Assembly: GCF_004124275.1 (NCBI RefSeq)
Contig: NZ_CP027218.1
Span: 1 to 64,000 of the forward strand
Source of the DNA: Pseudomonas sp. DTU12.3
GTDB taxonomy: Bacteria; Pseudomonadota; Gammaproteobacteria; Pseudomonadales; Pseudomonadaceae
Length of the DNA: 64,000 bases
Direction: 5' to 3'
Below, piece by piece: positions 9,796 through 18,270 of the stretch (the stretch's first letter is position 1; each line of letters starts with the position of its first letter). The translations under genes were made by a program, and so were the position numbers. The notes under the pieces are model-generated. The model saw nothing but the letters and a program-made list of their open reading frames with translations, was not told the DNA's origin and ran no database searches.

Positions 9796-10146
9796 AACCA
9801 ACACCTGCCGATTCGCCGCCATGTACTCGAAAATCTGCTTCTCGACCCGCGGATGAATCAGCTCAACCGGCCGCCGCTCATTCGGGCAAGGCAAGGTTTT
9901 GGTCGTGCCGAACAACCGACAAATCAGCGGCCGCTCCTCATACACCGTGCAGCCATTTGGCCCCAGGTGCACACAGTTCAGCTCCTCCATCGCCACATCC
10001 TGCTCGGCGCGGGTCTTGCGCGGCAGGCGGGCCATTTCTTCCGGCGAGGTGGTCACCGGCCCGCAGCAATCGTGGCAGCCGGGCACGCACTCGAACGAGG
10101 GGATCTGCTGGCGCAAGGTGCGGACTGTCTGGCTGTTGCAGCTCAT
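9793..10146 (-). CDS. YkgJ family cysteine cluster protein
   Basis: Small cytoplasmic protein of 117 residues with the zinc- or iron-chelating cysteine cluster of the YkgJ/UPF0153 family. Cysteines occur in FECVPGCHDCCGP (about 19-31), NCVHLGPNGCTVY (about 57) and RPLICRLFG (about 74). The biochemical role is unknown for the family. The ATG at 10146 is chosen because it places the first Cys cluster at the family's usual distance; its Shine-Dalgarno is weak, so the start is uncertain. It is divergent from the amine oxidase gene at 10295. Confidence 0.82.
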   Translation of the reverse strand: MSCNSQTVRTLRQQIPSFECVPGCHDCCGPVTTSPEEMARLPRKTRAEQDVAMEELNCVHLGPNGCTVYEERPLICRLFGTTKTLPCPNERRPVELIHPRVEKQIFEYMAANRQVLV

Positions 10147-10294
10147 CGAAACGGTAACCAAGGTGAAATAGACGGCAATTGTGCCGCAAAAGCCGTGATC
10201 CAGACACCGCGGGCCGACCAATGTTGCCCGCGTTCGGGCGCGCGGCTTATGCTCCGTCAAATTTTCTCGACACCCAAGCCTCAGGATGACGCCC

Positions 10295-11605
10295 ATGACC
10301 GCCCGCGCCGACACCCCCGCGAGCCAACCCCACGTTGCCTCTTACTACGCCGCCAGCAGCTTGCCGCAACCGGATCATCCGCTGCTGCAAGGTGACGTGG
10401 TGGCCGACGTCTGCGTGGTCGGCGGCGGCTTTTCCGGGTTGAACACGGCACTGGAACTGGCCGAACGCGGCCTCAGCGTGGTGTTGCTGGAAGCGCACAA
10501 GATCGGCTGGGGCGCCAGCGGTCGCAATGGCGGCCAGCTGATTCGCGGGGTCGGCCATGGCCTCGATCAGTTCGCCAATGTCATCGGCAGCGACGGCGTA
10601 CGCGAGATGAAACTGATGGGCCTGGAAGCGGTGGAAATCGTCCGCCAGCGCGTCGAGCGTTTTCAGATTGCCTGCGACCTGACCTGGGGCTACTGCGACC
10701 TCGCCAACAAGCCCAGCGACCTTGCAGGTTTTGCCGAAGACGCCGAAGAACTGCGCAGCCTCGGTTATCGCTACGAAACCCGTTTGCTGCAAGCCAGCGA
10801 GATGCACAGCGTGGTCGGTTCCAAACGCTATATCGGTGGATTGATCGACATGGGTTCCGGGCATTTGCATCCGCTCAACCTGGCGTTGGGCGAAGCGGCA
10901 GCGGCGCAGCAACTGGGCGTCAAACTGTTTGAACACTCTGCCGTCACTCGCATCGACTATGGCCCCGAAGTCAAAGTGCACACGGCCCAGGGTTCGGTTC
11001 GCGCCAAGACGCTGGTGCTCGGCTGCAACGCCTATCTGAATGATCTGAATCCGCAACTCAGCGGCAAGGTGCTGCCCGCCGGCAGCTACATCATCGCCAC
11101 CGAACCGTTGAGCGAAGAACAGGCGCACAACCTGCTGCCGCAGAACATGGCGGTGTGTGATCAGCGGGTAGCGCTGGATTACTACCGACTCTCGGCTGAT
11201 CGGCGCTTGCTGTTTGGCGGTGCCTGCCATTATTCGGGACGTGATCCGAAAGACATCGCGGCGTACATGCAGCCGAAGATGCTCGAAGTCTTCCCGCAAC
11301 TCGCTGGGGTGAAAATCGACTATCAGTGGGGCGGCATGATCGGCATCGGCGCCAACCGTTTACCGCAGATTGGCCGACTCGCCGATCAACCGAACGTGTA
11401 TTACGCCCAGGCCTATTCCGGTCACGGGGTGAATGCCACGCACCTGGCGGGCAAGTTGCTCGCCGAGGCCATCAGCGGGCAGCACAGCGGCGGCTTCGAT
11501 CTGTTTGCCAAAGTGCCGCACATCACCTTTCCGGGCGGCAAGCATCTGCGTTCGCCGTTGTTGGCGTTGGGGATGTTGTGGCATCGGATGAAAGAGCTGG
11601 TCTGA
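10295..11605 (+). CDS. FAD-dependent amine oxidoreductase (PuuB/GlpO-like)
   Basis: DAO-family flavoprotein of 436 residues resembling gamma-glutamylputrescine oxidoreductase (PuuB). The FAD-binding motif is VCVVGGGFSGLNTALELAERG (about 39-59); WGASGRNGGQLIRG (about 69-82) and the C-terminal YYAQAYSGHGVNATHLAGKLLAEAI block are characteristic of this group. It probably oxidises an amine or amino-acid derivative to aldehyde, ammonia and H2O2. The ATG at 10295 is preferred to 10286 because of AGGA at a workable distance. The aldehyde dehydrogenase at 21257 could take the next step, though the fimbrial locus separates them. Confidence 0.85.
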   Translation: MTARADTPASQPHVASYYAASSLPQPDHPLLQGDVVADVCVVGGGFSGLNTALELAERGLSVVLLEAHKIGWGASGRNGGQLIRGVGHGLDQFANVIGSDGVREMKLMGLEAVEIVRQRVERFQIACDLTWGYCDLANKPSDLAGFAEDAEELRSLGYRYETRLLQASEMHSVVGSKRYIGGLIDMGSGHLHPLNLALGEAAAAQQLGVKLFEHSAVTRIDYGPEVKVHTAQGSVRAKTLVLGCNAYLNDLNPQLSGKVLPAGSYIIATEPLSEEQAHNLLPQNMAVCDQRVALDYYRLSADRRLLFGGACHYSGRDPKDIAAYMQPKMLEVFPQLAGVKIDYQWGGMIGIGANRLPQIGRLADQPNVYYAQAYSGHGVNATHLAGKLLAEAISGQHSGGFDLFAKVPHITFPGGKHLRSPLLALGMLWHRMKELV

Positions 11606-11633
11606 TGGTTTTGTGGTGTTCTTGAGGCCGCCT

Positions 11634-11699
11634 TCGCGAGCAAGCCCGCTCCCACAGTTTGAAATGCATTCTCCTGTGGGAGCGGGCTTGCTCGCGAAA
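11634..11699. repeat. REP-type inverted repeat (GGGAGCGGGCTTGCTCGCG type)
   Basis: Arms TTCGCGAGCAAGCCCGCTCC and its complement face each other across about 20 bases, between the converging amine oxidoreductase and DUF1127 genes. It is the same family as 21113-21205 and distinct from the GTAGGAGCTGCCG family. Confidence 0.85.
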
Positions 11700-11723
11700 G
11701 GGCCCGAGAGAACAATACAGATC

Positions 11724-11969
11724 TTAGATCCGCCAGAACGGCTTCAACCCCTCCTCCAGCGCCTGTTCACGCGTCAGCCCGATATCCTTGAGCTGGTCCA
11801 GCGTAAGGCTCAGCAACGCCTTGCGTGTGTGCAGACGATGCCAGAACAGTTCCCAGCGACTCAGGCCGGACGGCGCGTTGCGCATCGCCGCATGCCACGC
11901 ATTGTCCTTCTGCCCTGCCTCCAGTTCCTGACTGTGTAACGTCAGCCGCACATCGCTCAAGCCGTTCAT
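11724..11969 (-). CDS. DUF1127 domain protein
   Basis: Small protein of 81 residues with a C-terminal DUF1127 domain (about 36-78: SRWELFWHRLHTRKALLSLTLDQLKDIGLTREQALEEG). DUF1127 is an arginine-rich YjiS-like motif; some short members bind RNA or help phosphate and carbon metabolism control, but this one has no assigned role. The ATG has AGGAG upstream. It is divergent from the MocR-type gene, and the 180-base gap holds the four ATCTGTA half-sites, so it is a candidate MocR target. Confidence 0.8.
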   Translation of the reverse strand: MNGLSDVRLTLHSQELEAGQKDNAWHAAMRNAPSGLSRWELFWHRLHTRKALLSLTLDQLKDIGLTREQALEEGLKPFWRI

Positions 11970-12034
11970 TTTTTGTCGCTCCTGTTTACTTGGGTAGCCA
12001 GAGATTCCATGATGCGCGGGTCGGCAAAAGCATT

Positions 12035-12114
12035 ACAGATTCAACGGATCTGTATTAATTCCATACAGATTTGCTGCTTCCGAGTCTGAATTGTCGATTT
12101 TTGACGCATCTGTA
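12035..12114. promoter_or_regulatory. Cluster of four ATCTGTA/TACAGAT half-sites
   Basis: TACAGAT occurs at 12035-12041 and 12064-12070, and its complement ATCTGTA at 12049-12055 and 12108-12114. The first pair forms a palindrome with a 7-base spacer. All lie between the divergent DUF1127 and MocR-type genes. MocR regulators usually bind repeated half-sites in just this position, so this is the likely operator. Confidence 0.6.
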
Positions 12115-12149
12115 CTGGTTTAACGAATCAACTGCATCGAGGCAGTGCC

Positions 12150-13568
12150 ATGACTCTGTATGTGAACCTCGCCGAACTGCTCGGCACGCGCATCGAACAA
12201 GGCTTCTATCGTCCAGGTGACCGGTTGCCGTCGGTGCGCGCCTTGAGCGTAGAACATGGCGTCAGCCTGAGCACGGTGCAGCAGGCTTATCGCATGCTCG
12301 AAGACAGCGGCCTGGCCACGCCGAAACCCAAGTCCGGCTACTTTGTGCCGGTCGGCCGTGAGCTGCCGGAGCTGCCTGCCGTGGGCCGTCCGGCGCAGCG
12401 GCCAGTGGAAATTTCGCAGTGGGATCAGGTGCTGGAATTGATTCGCGCGGTGCCGCGCAAGGACGTCGTGCAATTGGGTCGCGGCATGCCCGACATCAGT
12501 TCGCCGACCATGAAGCCGCTGCTGCGTGGGCTGGCCCGCATCAGCCGCCGCCAGGACATGCCCGGTCTGTATTACGACAACATCCACGGCACCCTCGAAC
12601 TGCGTGAGCAGATCGCCCGGTTGATGCTCGATTCCGGCTGCCAGTTGAGCGCCAGCGACCTGGTCATCACCACCGGTTGCCACGAAGCGCTGTCCACCAG
12701 CATCCACGCGATCTGCGAGCCGGGCGACATTGTCGCGGTCGACTCGCCAAGCTTTCACGGCGCCATGCAAACGTTGAAAGGCCTCGGCATGAAAGCCTTG
12801 GAAATTCCTACCGACCCGCTCACTGGCATCAGTCTCGAAGCGCTGGAACTGGCGCTGGAGCAATGGCCGATCAAGGTCATTCAACTCACCCCGAACTGCA
12901 ATAACCCGCTCGGCTACATCATGCCGGAGTCGCGCAAACGCGCCCTGCTCAACCTCGCGCAGCGTTTCGACGTGGCGATCATCGAAGACGATGTGTATGG
13001 CGAACTGGCCTACACCTACCCGCGTCCGCGCACGATCAAATCCTTCGACGAAGACGGCCGCGTGCTGCTCTGCAGTTCATTTTCCAAGACTCTGGCACCG
13101 GGGCTGCGTATCGGCTGGGTTGCTCCGGGTCGTTATCTGGAACGCGTGCTACACATGAAATACATCAGCACCGGATCGACCGCGCCGCAGCCGCAGATCG
13201 CTATTGCCGAGTTCCTCAAGGCCGGCCATTTCGAACCGCATTTGCGGCGGATGCGTACGCAATACCAGCGCAATCGCGACATGATGATCGATTGGGTCAC
13301 GCGTTACTTTCCTGTCGGCACCCGCGCCAGCCGACCACAAGGCAGCTTTATGCTGTGGGTCGAATTGCCGGAAGGTTTCGACACGCTGAAACTCAATCGG
13401 GCGTTGAATGATCAAGGCGTTCAGATTGCCGTCGGCAGCATCTTTTCCGCTTCGGGCAAGTACCGTAATTGCCTGCGGATGAACTACGCGGCCAAACCGA
13501 CAGCGCTGATCGAAGAAGCGGTACGCAAGGTGGGGGCAACAGCGATCAAACTGCTGGCCGCAAACTAA
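12150..13568 (+). CDS. MocR-type PLP-dependent regulator/aminotransferase
   Basis: Protein of 472 residues with an N-terminal GntR winged HTH (about 1-66, with PGDRLPSVRALSVEHGVSLS) joined to a fold-type I aminotransferase domain (about 100-470). PLP contacts are visible: NNPLGY (Asn252 region), DDVYGE (Asp281/Tyr283) and the Schiff-base lysine in SSFSKTLAPGLR (Lys313). MocR proteins use the aminotransferase domain as a sensor and often control a divergent gene. The ATG is preceded by GAGG. Its effector is unknown; nearby polyamine-type genes make an amine or amino acid plausible. Confidence 0.88.
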   Translation: MTLYVNLAELLGTRIEQGFYRPGDRLPSVRALSVEHGVSLSTVQQAYRMLEDSGLATPKPKSGYFVPVGRELPELPAVGRPAQRPVEISQWDQVLELIRAVPRKDVVQLGRGMPDISSPTMKPLLRGLARISRRQDMPGLYYDNIHGTLELREQIARLMLDSGCQLSASDLVITTGCHEALSTSIHAICEPGDIVAVDSPSFHGAMQTLKGLGMKALEIPTDPLTGISLEALELALEQWPIKVIQLTPNCNNPLGYIMPESRKRALLNLAQRFDVAIIEDDVYGELAYTYPRPRTIKSFDEDGRVLLCSSFSKTLAPGLRIGWVAPGRYLERVLHMKYISTGSTAPQPQIAIAEFLKAGHFEPHLRRMRTQYQRNRDMMIDWVTRYFPVGTRASRPQGSFMLWVELPEGFDTLKLNRALNDQGVQIAVGSIFSASGKYRNCLRMNYAAKPTALIEEAVRKVGATAIKLLAAN

Positions 13569-14086
13569 TCGATCTGAAACGTTCCGTGGCCTTCGAATCG
13601 CCTCAGGTCGGCCACCCGGCTTGAGGCGTCCGCCACTTGGGCATCGATCTCGAGTTCCACTTGCAGATACCGTCCCTGCGCGATAGCCGCTCCGCTCCAG
13701 GGCACGATACGCGCTCCCGGCGCTAACAGATTCGCCTCGACTGGCTGACCGCTTTCCAGCCGCCACTGCACCGCCACGCCATCCAGGCGCGCAGCCACAA
13801 TCCGCACTTGCAACGTGCCAGCCTCCCAGCGATAGCCTCGAGCGCCCGCCGCCGGCGCGACAAAAGACCATTTGATCGGGCGAGCTTGCGGGCACTGGAT
13901 GCGCAAATGCACGTTGCGCAGGCCAAATCCTGCGCCCTGCGCCCCTGCAGAACGCAAAAGTTCGGCACGAGTGGTGGCGCCGTAATCCACGGTCGCTGGC
14001 GACAGATCCACCTCACATGCACCGTTCGCCCAGGCGGAGGCACAGGCAAAACAAGCCGGCAATATGGCAATAACCCAAGGATTCAT
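13565..14086 (-). CDS. Fimbrial minor subunit or tip protein
   Basis: Last gene of the chaperone-usher operon, 13 bases after the usher stop. The 173-residue product has a signal peptide (MNPWVIAILPACFACASAWA), then a pilin-like beta-strand pattern with a Cys pair (GACEVDL and RIQCPQA) and a C-terminal alternating hydrophobic strand ending GTFQID. This looks like a subunit with the conserved early disulphide of fimbrial proteins, probably minor or tip located. The ATG at 14086 gives a clean signal peptide. Its 3' end overlaps the end of the convergent MocR gene by four bases. Confidence 0.7.
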   Translation of the reverse strand: MNPWVIAILPACFACASAWANGACEVDLSPATVDYGATTRAELLRSAGAQGAGFGLRNVHLRIQCPQARPIKWSFVAPAAGARGYRWEAGTLQVRIVAARLDGVAVQWRLESGQPVEANLLAPGARIVPWSGAAIAQGRYLQVELEIDAQVADASSRVADLRRFEGHGTFQID

Positions 14087-14099
14087 GGCAGGCACTCGA

Positions 14100-16529
14100 T
14101 CAGGACAGGATGGCAGGGCGGCAAATCGCCTCAACGGTTTCCATTTGCATGGCGTCGTCGGGCAAATCGCTCAGGGGGAAATGCAAGATGCAGTGGCTGC
14201 TGTCGGATAGCCTCACGCGCAACACCTGCGCAGGTTTGATGTCCGGCAAGAAAATCGCCCCGGCCTCCATCACGGAGGTCAGGTACTGGCCCTGCTCATC
14301 CAGCACGCTCAAGCCTCTGGGCAACCATTGTCGATCCTGCGAGCGTGCCTTGAGCAACAGACGCCGGACGGTAATCAGGGAAAAATCCAGGTGCTGCACC
14401 GAACCCCGTCCGGCCGTCACCTCCTGCACGCCATTGAGCACTTCGACATTACGCGGCAGGCCCAGTGGGTCAACCTCAAGCCGCGCCAGAGAATAGGCTG
14501 GCAGGTTCGCCGCCACCGCACGCCCCGTGCCATCCGTCCAGACCGGGCCTTGTGGCGTTTGCAGCCGCACCCCGGAACGCTCCCCCGCCTTCAGCACCCC
14601 CAGCGTGTCACGCAGCGCATAGGGTGACAGCGTGACGCCATCACGGTGCAGCAACACACCGCCACGCAAGCCCAGATCATATTCCGTCGCACCGGCGCGC
14701 TGCCCGAGCCCGACATCCAGGCTGGTATAGCGTGGCAACGCATTGATTCGGGCAGCCAATGCCGCCGGTGTGTTATCCCGGTGCTCGGCATTGACGGTGT
14801 AGGCCAGGGTTTCGCTGACCGCAGCGCTGACGGCCAGCCCTTGGCGCATGCCCGAGCGTTCGTCACTGCGCACATACCCGCGCAACCGGCCTTGCCCGCC
14901 CAGCGGTATACCCACGGTCAGGTAAGCTGCGCGGCCCGGACGATATTCCTCGGCACCACCGATGCCTCGCTCAACGCTCAGTGACAAACTGACGCGCTGC
15001 GGCAATGTCAGCGACCAGGACAACCCCAATTGCGACACCGGTGCTTCGTCCATACTCGAATAACGCGACCAGCTTGCGCCAAATGCGCCCCAGTCATCGG
15101 TGGCGCCATTGAGCGAAAACACCCAGTGATCGCGTTTGCGTGACTCGGCCTGATGCCGACGCTGATTCCAGTCGGTATCGGACAAGGTGCGAAAGTCCCG
15201 GCTCTGGCGCACCGCGACCAGGCTCGCCGAGAGATTGGCCGCCAAAGGCGCACTGAATGTCAGCTGCCATTGATCGCCCACAAGCCCTGCCGCGCGCTGT
15301 TCGGACACCACTTGACGCAGCCCCAGCGTGATCGGCCCCGCCCACTGTTGTTGCAGCCCCCAACCGGCCGACAGGTACTCGCTGCCCGCGAGCGCACCGG
15401 CGGTCGCACGCAGGCCTCGGCGCATTTCCCAGTCTTGGCTGAACGCCGCGAATGTCGGAGCCTCACGGTTATCCGCAGACAGTCGACGGACCCGGCCCAG
15501 CGCCAGATTGAAACCCACGGGGGCGTCAGACTGCGCCTCTTGCAGATTCGCCGCCGGCACCCGAAAACGTCGCACCTGACCATCCTGCTCATGCACCGCG
15601 ACCTCAAGATCGAGCTGATTGCTCAGCAACGGCAGCGCGCGCAAGGTAAAAGGCCCGCCAGGCACCATCGTCGTGTAGATCGTCACGCCGTTCTGGCGGA
15701 CTTCGATACGCGACGGCGAGTAAGCGACACCGTCCACCTGGCCACGGGCGCCGTTGCGGGCGGCATCGAGTCGGGCGAAGGCCGCTTCAGGAAAAACCTG
15801 TACGCCAGTGAACGACTCACCGGCAAACAGCGACGATGCCAGGTTGAGCTGACCGACTTGAACGCTCGCATCATGATCTTCCAGCGTGTGCATCGCGTAG
15901 GCATAGAGATGCTCGAACCGCGAGCTGTCGGGCAATGCCGTGAAAGACTGGCGACTGCGTAACACCCAGTCACCGGCATTCAATCCGGCTTCCGAGCTGA
16001 AGCTGCGATAGCTGCTGGTCTGCCCGTCGAGTTGGCTGCCGGCCATCAACAGATCGTAATTGAACACACCGGCCACGCCACCATTGGCAAAGCTGCGCTG
16101 CGCCCGCGCAGGCTCAGCCAGCGTATCGGTAGGCACCAGCAACCGGACCTGCTGACTGCCCGGGTTCAACTCCACGATGGCCGCGGGAAAACCCTGTGCA
16201 GCCGTCACACACTGCCCCGGCGGCAGCGGTACAGACACGGGCAGTCGAACTCCGACCGCCTTCAACCATTGCGTGCCCAGACACAACTCGCCGACATCGT
16301 TGAACGTCATCGGCACACGCCCCTTGGGCTGTCCGTTGACTTCAAGCACAACGGCATGCGCGCCCTGGGTGAAGCGCGCTGCATCACGAAAATACTCCGC
16401 CAGGGCCGGATCGATCCCGCGATCCCTGAGCACTTGAATGTCGAACGTCAGCGGCTCTGCCGCCAGCGCCACGCGCCATCCGCAGTTACCCAGCGCCAGC
16501 AACGACGCGGCGATGCAGATCCAGTTCAA
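14100..16529 (-). CDS. Fimbrial outer-membrane usher
   Basis: Outer-membrane usher (PapC/FimD family) that receives chaperone-subunit complexes and threads pili through its beta-barrel. It has 809 residues: a signal peptide (MNWICIAASLLALGN...ALAA), an N-terminal periplasmic domain, a barrel with plug (about 140-650), and C-terminal domains near LEVDPLGLPRNVEV. A late Cys pair (SHCILHF and AICRPA) fits the usual C-terminal disulphide. It is somewhat shorter than FimD, as in the DUF1120-associated systems. Its start overlaps the chaperone stop by four bases, indicating translational coupling. Confidence 0.9.
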   Translation of the reverse strand: MNWICIAASLLALGNCGWRVALAAEPLTFDIQVLRDRGIDPALAEYFRDAARFTQGAHAVVLEVNGQPKGRVPMTFNDVGELCLGTQWLKAVGVRLPVSVPLPPGQCVTAAQGFPAAIVELNPGSQQVRLLVPTDTLAEPARAQRSFANGGVAGVFNYDLLMAGSQLDGQTSSYRSFSSEAGLNAGDWVLRSRQSFTALPDSSRFEHLYAYAMHTLEDHDASVQVGQLNLASSLFAGESFTGVQVFPEAAFARLDAARNGARGQVDGVAYSPSRIEVRQNGVTIYTTMVPGGPFTLRALPLLSNQLDLEVAVHEQDGQVRRFRVPAANLQEAQSDAPVGFNLALGRVRRLSADNREAPTFAAFSQDWEMRRGLRATAGALAGSEYLSAGWGLQQQWAGPITLGLRQVVSEQRAAGLVGDQWQLTFSAPLAANLSASLVAVRQSRDFRTLSDTDWNQRRHQAESRKRDHWVFSLNGATDDWGAFGASWSRYSSMDEAPVSQLGLSWSLTLPQRVSLSLSVERGIGGAEEYRPGRAAYLTVGIPLGGQGRLRGYVRSDERSGMRQGLAVSAAVSETLAYTVNAEHRDNTPAALAARINALPRYTSLDVGLGQRAGATEYDLGLRGGVLLHRDGVTLSPYALRDTLGVLKAGERSGVRLQTPQGPVWTDGTGRAVAANLPAYSLARLEVDPLGLPRNVEVLNGVQEVTAGRGSVQHLDFSLITVRRLLLKARSQDRQWLPRGLSVLDEQGQYLTSVMEAGAIFLPDIKPAQVLRVRLSDSSHCILHFPLSDLPDDAMQMETVEAICRPAILS

Positions 16530-17236
16530 CGTGTCACCGGGGCATCGTAATGGTCGACAGCAAAACCATATGTCGTCGCCGGGAATATCCGCACCGACGA
16601 CACCTGTGCCAGCGTACTCAAAGGCAAATCAAGCTGCAGTCGCTCGCCCGGCAGAATGTAGGTGCGCGGCAGTTCGACCGGGCGTGAGCCAGGCGACGGT
16701 GTAAGCGCTTTGCCGAGCCGCACGACGTAAGGACTGGGGTTGTGCACGTGCAAGCCATCCCGCGTGACGGTCCAGGCGAGGCGCTTCCACGGCTCACGCT
16801 CGACGGGCAACCCCGCCGGACGCAGGATCACCGGCAAGTTCTGCCGCACGCCGAGGCTGACGCGCGCGCCACCTGTGGCCGCAACCGGATTGATGCCTTC
16901 GAAGATCACCCGCTTCAAACGTTCGGTCTGCAAGGGCTGAGCGCTCTGCAGAATGAACCGAACCTGCTGAATCTGGCCAGCCTCGACACGCGCAACCGGG
17001 GGAGTGAAAACCAGCAGGACCTCATCGTCCACTTCGGTGTTTTCGACGGTGGTGTACAGAAGCGCGGGATGAGCATCGGTATTGCGCACGTTCATGATGG
17101 CTTCTCCGAGGCTCTGCTCGACGACCAATACCGGCGTTTGCGGAACCATGCCGGCGCCTTGCGCAAGTGACATCGAAAGGCCGGCGAATAGCCACAGGGA
17201 AACCTGCTTCAAAGCAGGATTGAATGAAAGGGGCAT
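16526..17236 (-). CDS. Periplasmic fimbrial chaperone
   Basis: PapD-family chaperone of 236 residues that folds and caps pilus subunits in the periplasm by donor-strand complementation. It has a signal peptide (to about residue 27) followed by two Ig-like domains. Visible family features are VEQSLGEAIMNVRNTDAHPAL (strand A1-B1), VARVEAGQIQQVRFIL (about 83) and the RVSLGVRQNLPVILRP block of the G1-F1 region. It lies 100 bases downstream of the DUF1120 gene and overlaps the usher start. Confidence 0.9.
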   Translation of the reverse strand: MPLSFNPALKQVSLWLFAGLSMSLAQGAGMVPQTPVLVVEQSLGEAIMNVRNTDAHPALLYTTVENTEVDDEVLLVFTPPVARVEAGQIQQVRFILQSAQPLQTERLKRVIFEGINPVAATGGARVSLGVRQNLPVILRPAGLPVEREPWKRLAWTVTRDGLHVHNPSPYVVRLGKALTPSPGSRPVELPRTYILPGERLQLDLPLSTLAQVSSVRIFPATTYGFAVDHYDAPVTR

Positions 17237-17336
17237 CGGTCAATACCGGAAAATTCCAGGCCACATTTCCGGCGCCGCCGGCGTGTTCCTGTCGGGAGGA
17301 AAAGCCCGGCAATCTGGTGGCTGCCGGGCTCGACGG

Positions 17337-17987
17337 TCAGAGGTAGAACATGTCGAAGGTCACCGAGCCATCGAGCGGGATCTCGTTGGCGATCGGCAAG
17401 TTGTTACTCGCGCCAATGATCGGCAGCAAGCTCATCGGGAAGCCGTGATGCCGAGCGGCAACAGGCCCTGTCGCGGCATTGACACCCCAGGAATACAGCG
17501 CCGGGGCATTGCTCACCAAGGAGCTGGACGGCACGCGCCATGCTGGCGCTGCGAGCGTGCGGGTCAGCAGTGCGCGACTTGTTCCGTCAGTCTCCGGCGT
17601 GCCATGGCGCAGGGCAAATCCACCGATCCGCGTGCCATCGATGGCGCCAAGACCGAAGAACAACACCGGATCACTTTGACCGGCGCCGTCGCTGATACCC
17701 GGCAATTTGGTCGCTGCACGGTTATCGCGAACCGACACTTCAACCGGAGCCGGGGCGTCGCAATTGATGTGCAGCGAGATGTCTCGTTCCGGCAGCAACG
17801 TTTGCGTGGTGGCGTTAAGCGTGGACGCGGAAATCTTGCGCAAGTCTACCGTTCCGCCCCCGGCAAAGGCCGGGATGCAGGAGGTCGGAATAATGGTGCC
17901 GATGACGCTCAGGTCAACGCTCTCCGCCAGTGCCAGCGAGGGTAGCAAGGCCGCAGCGAGGACGGCGAGCCGGTGGGTGTTTTTCAT
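17337..17987 (-). CDS. DUF1120 fimbrial subunit (probable major pilin)
   Basis: First gene of the fimbrial operon. The 216-residue product has a signal peptide (to about AESVDLSV) followed by a DUF1120 domain, a Pseudomonas/enterobacterial pilin-like family linked to chaperone-usher loci. Conserved cysteines in TSCIPAF and INCDAPA should form the subunit disulphide; PTSC and the C-terminal VTFDMFYL strand are typical of subunits that complement the chaperone and the next subunit. The ATG at 17987 has GGAAGA upstream; the frame is open nine codons further. Surface adhesion or biofilm is the likely role, inferred from the family. Confidence 0.82.
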   Translation of the reverse strand: MKNTHRLAVLAAALLPSLALAESVDLSVIGTIIPTSCIPAFAGGGTVDLRKISASTLNATTQTLLPERDISLHINCDAPAPVEVSVRDNRAATKLPGISDGAGQSDPVLFFGLGAIDGTRIGGFALRHGTPETDGTSRALLTRTLAAPAWRVPSSSLVSNAPALYSWGVNAATGPVAARHHGFPMSLLPIIGASNNLPIANEIPLDGSVTFDMFYL

Positions 17988-18270
17988 AAGCCGTATCTTC
18001 CATGTCATTAACAAAAAAGCTTCCTACTGACTTCACACGTAAGTAAGCGGGCGGATAATTGCGGCTTTTGGAGGATAAATCTGTAGGAGAAAACATCGCC
18101 TGGATGGGGAAAAATCGACCTGACTCATAGGCAATTGCTGCTGAGAAACTATTTCCTACTTCTCGATGACAAAACATTGCGTGCTGCTGCCTTGCAGCAC
18201 CCACCGATTGAATTCAGGGCAGCGATGCCCATGCCATACTTCGCCCTCCGTCACGACCCGAGACCGCCAC

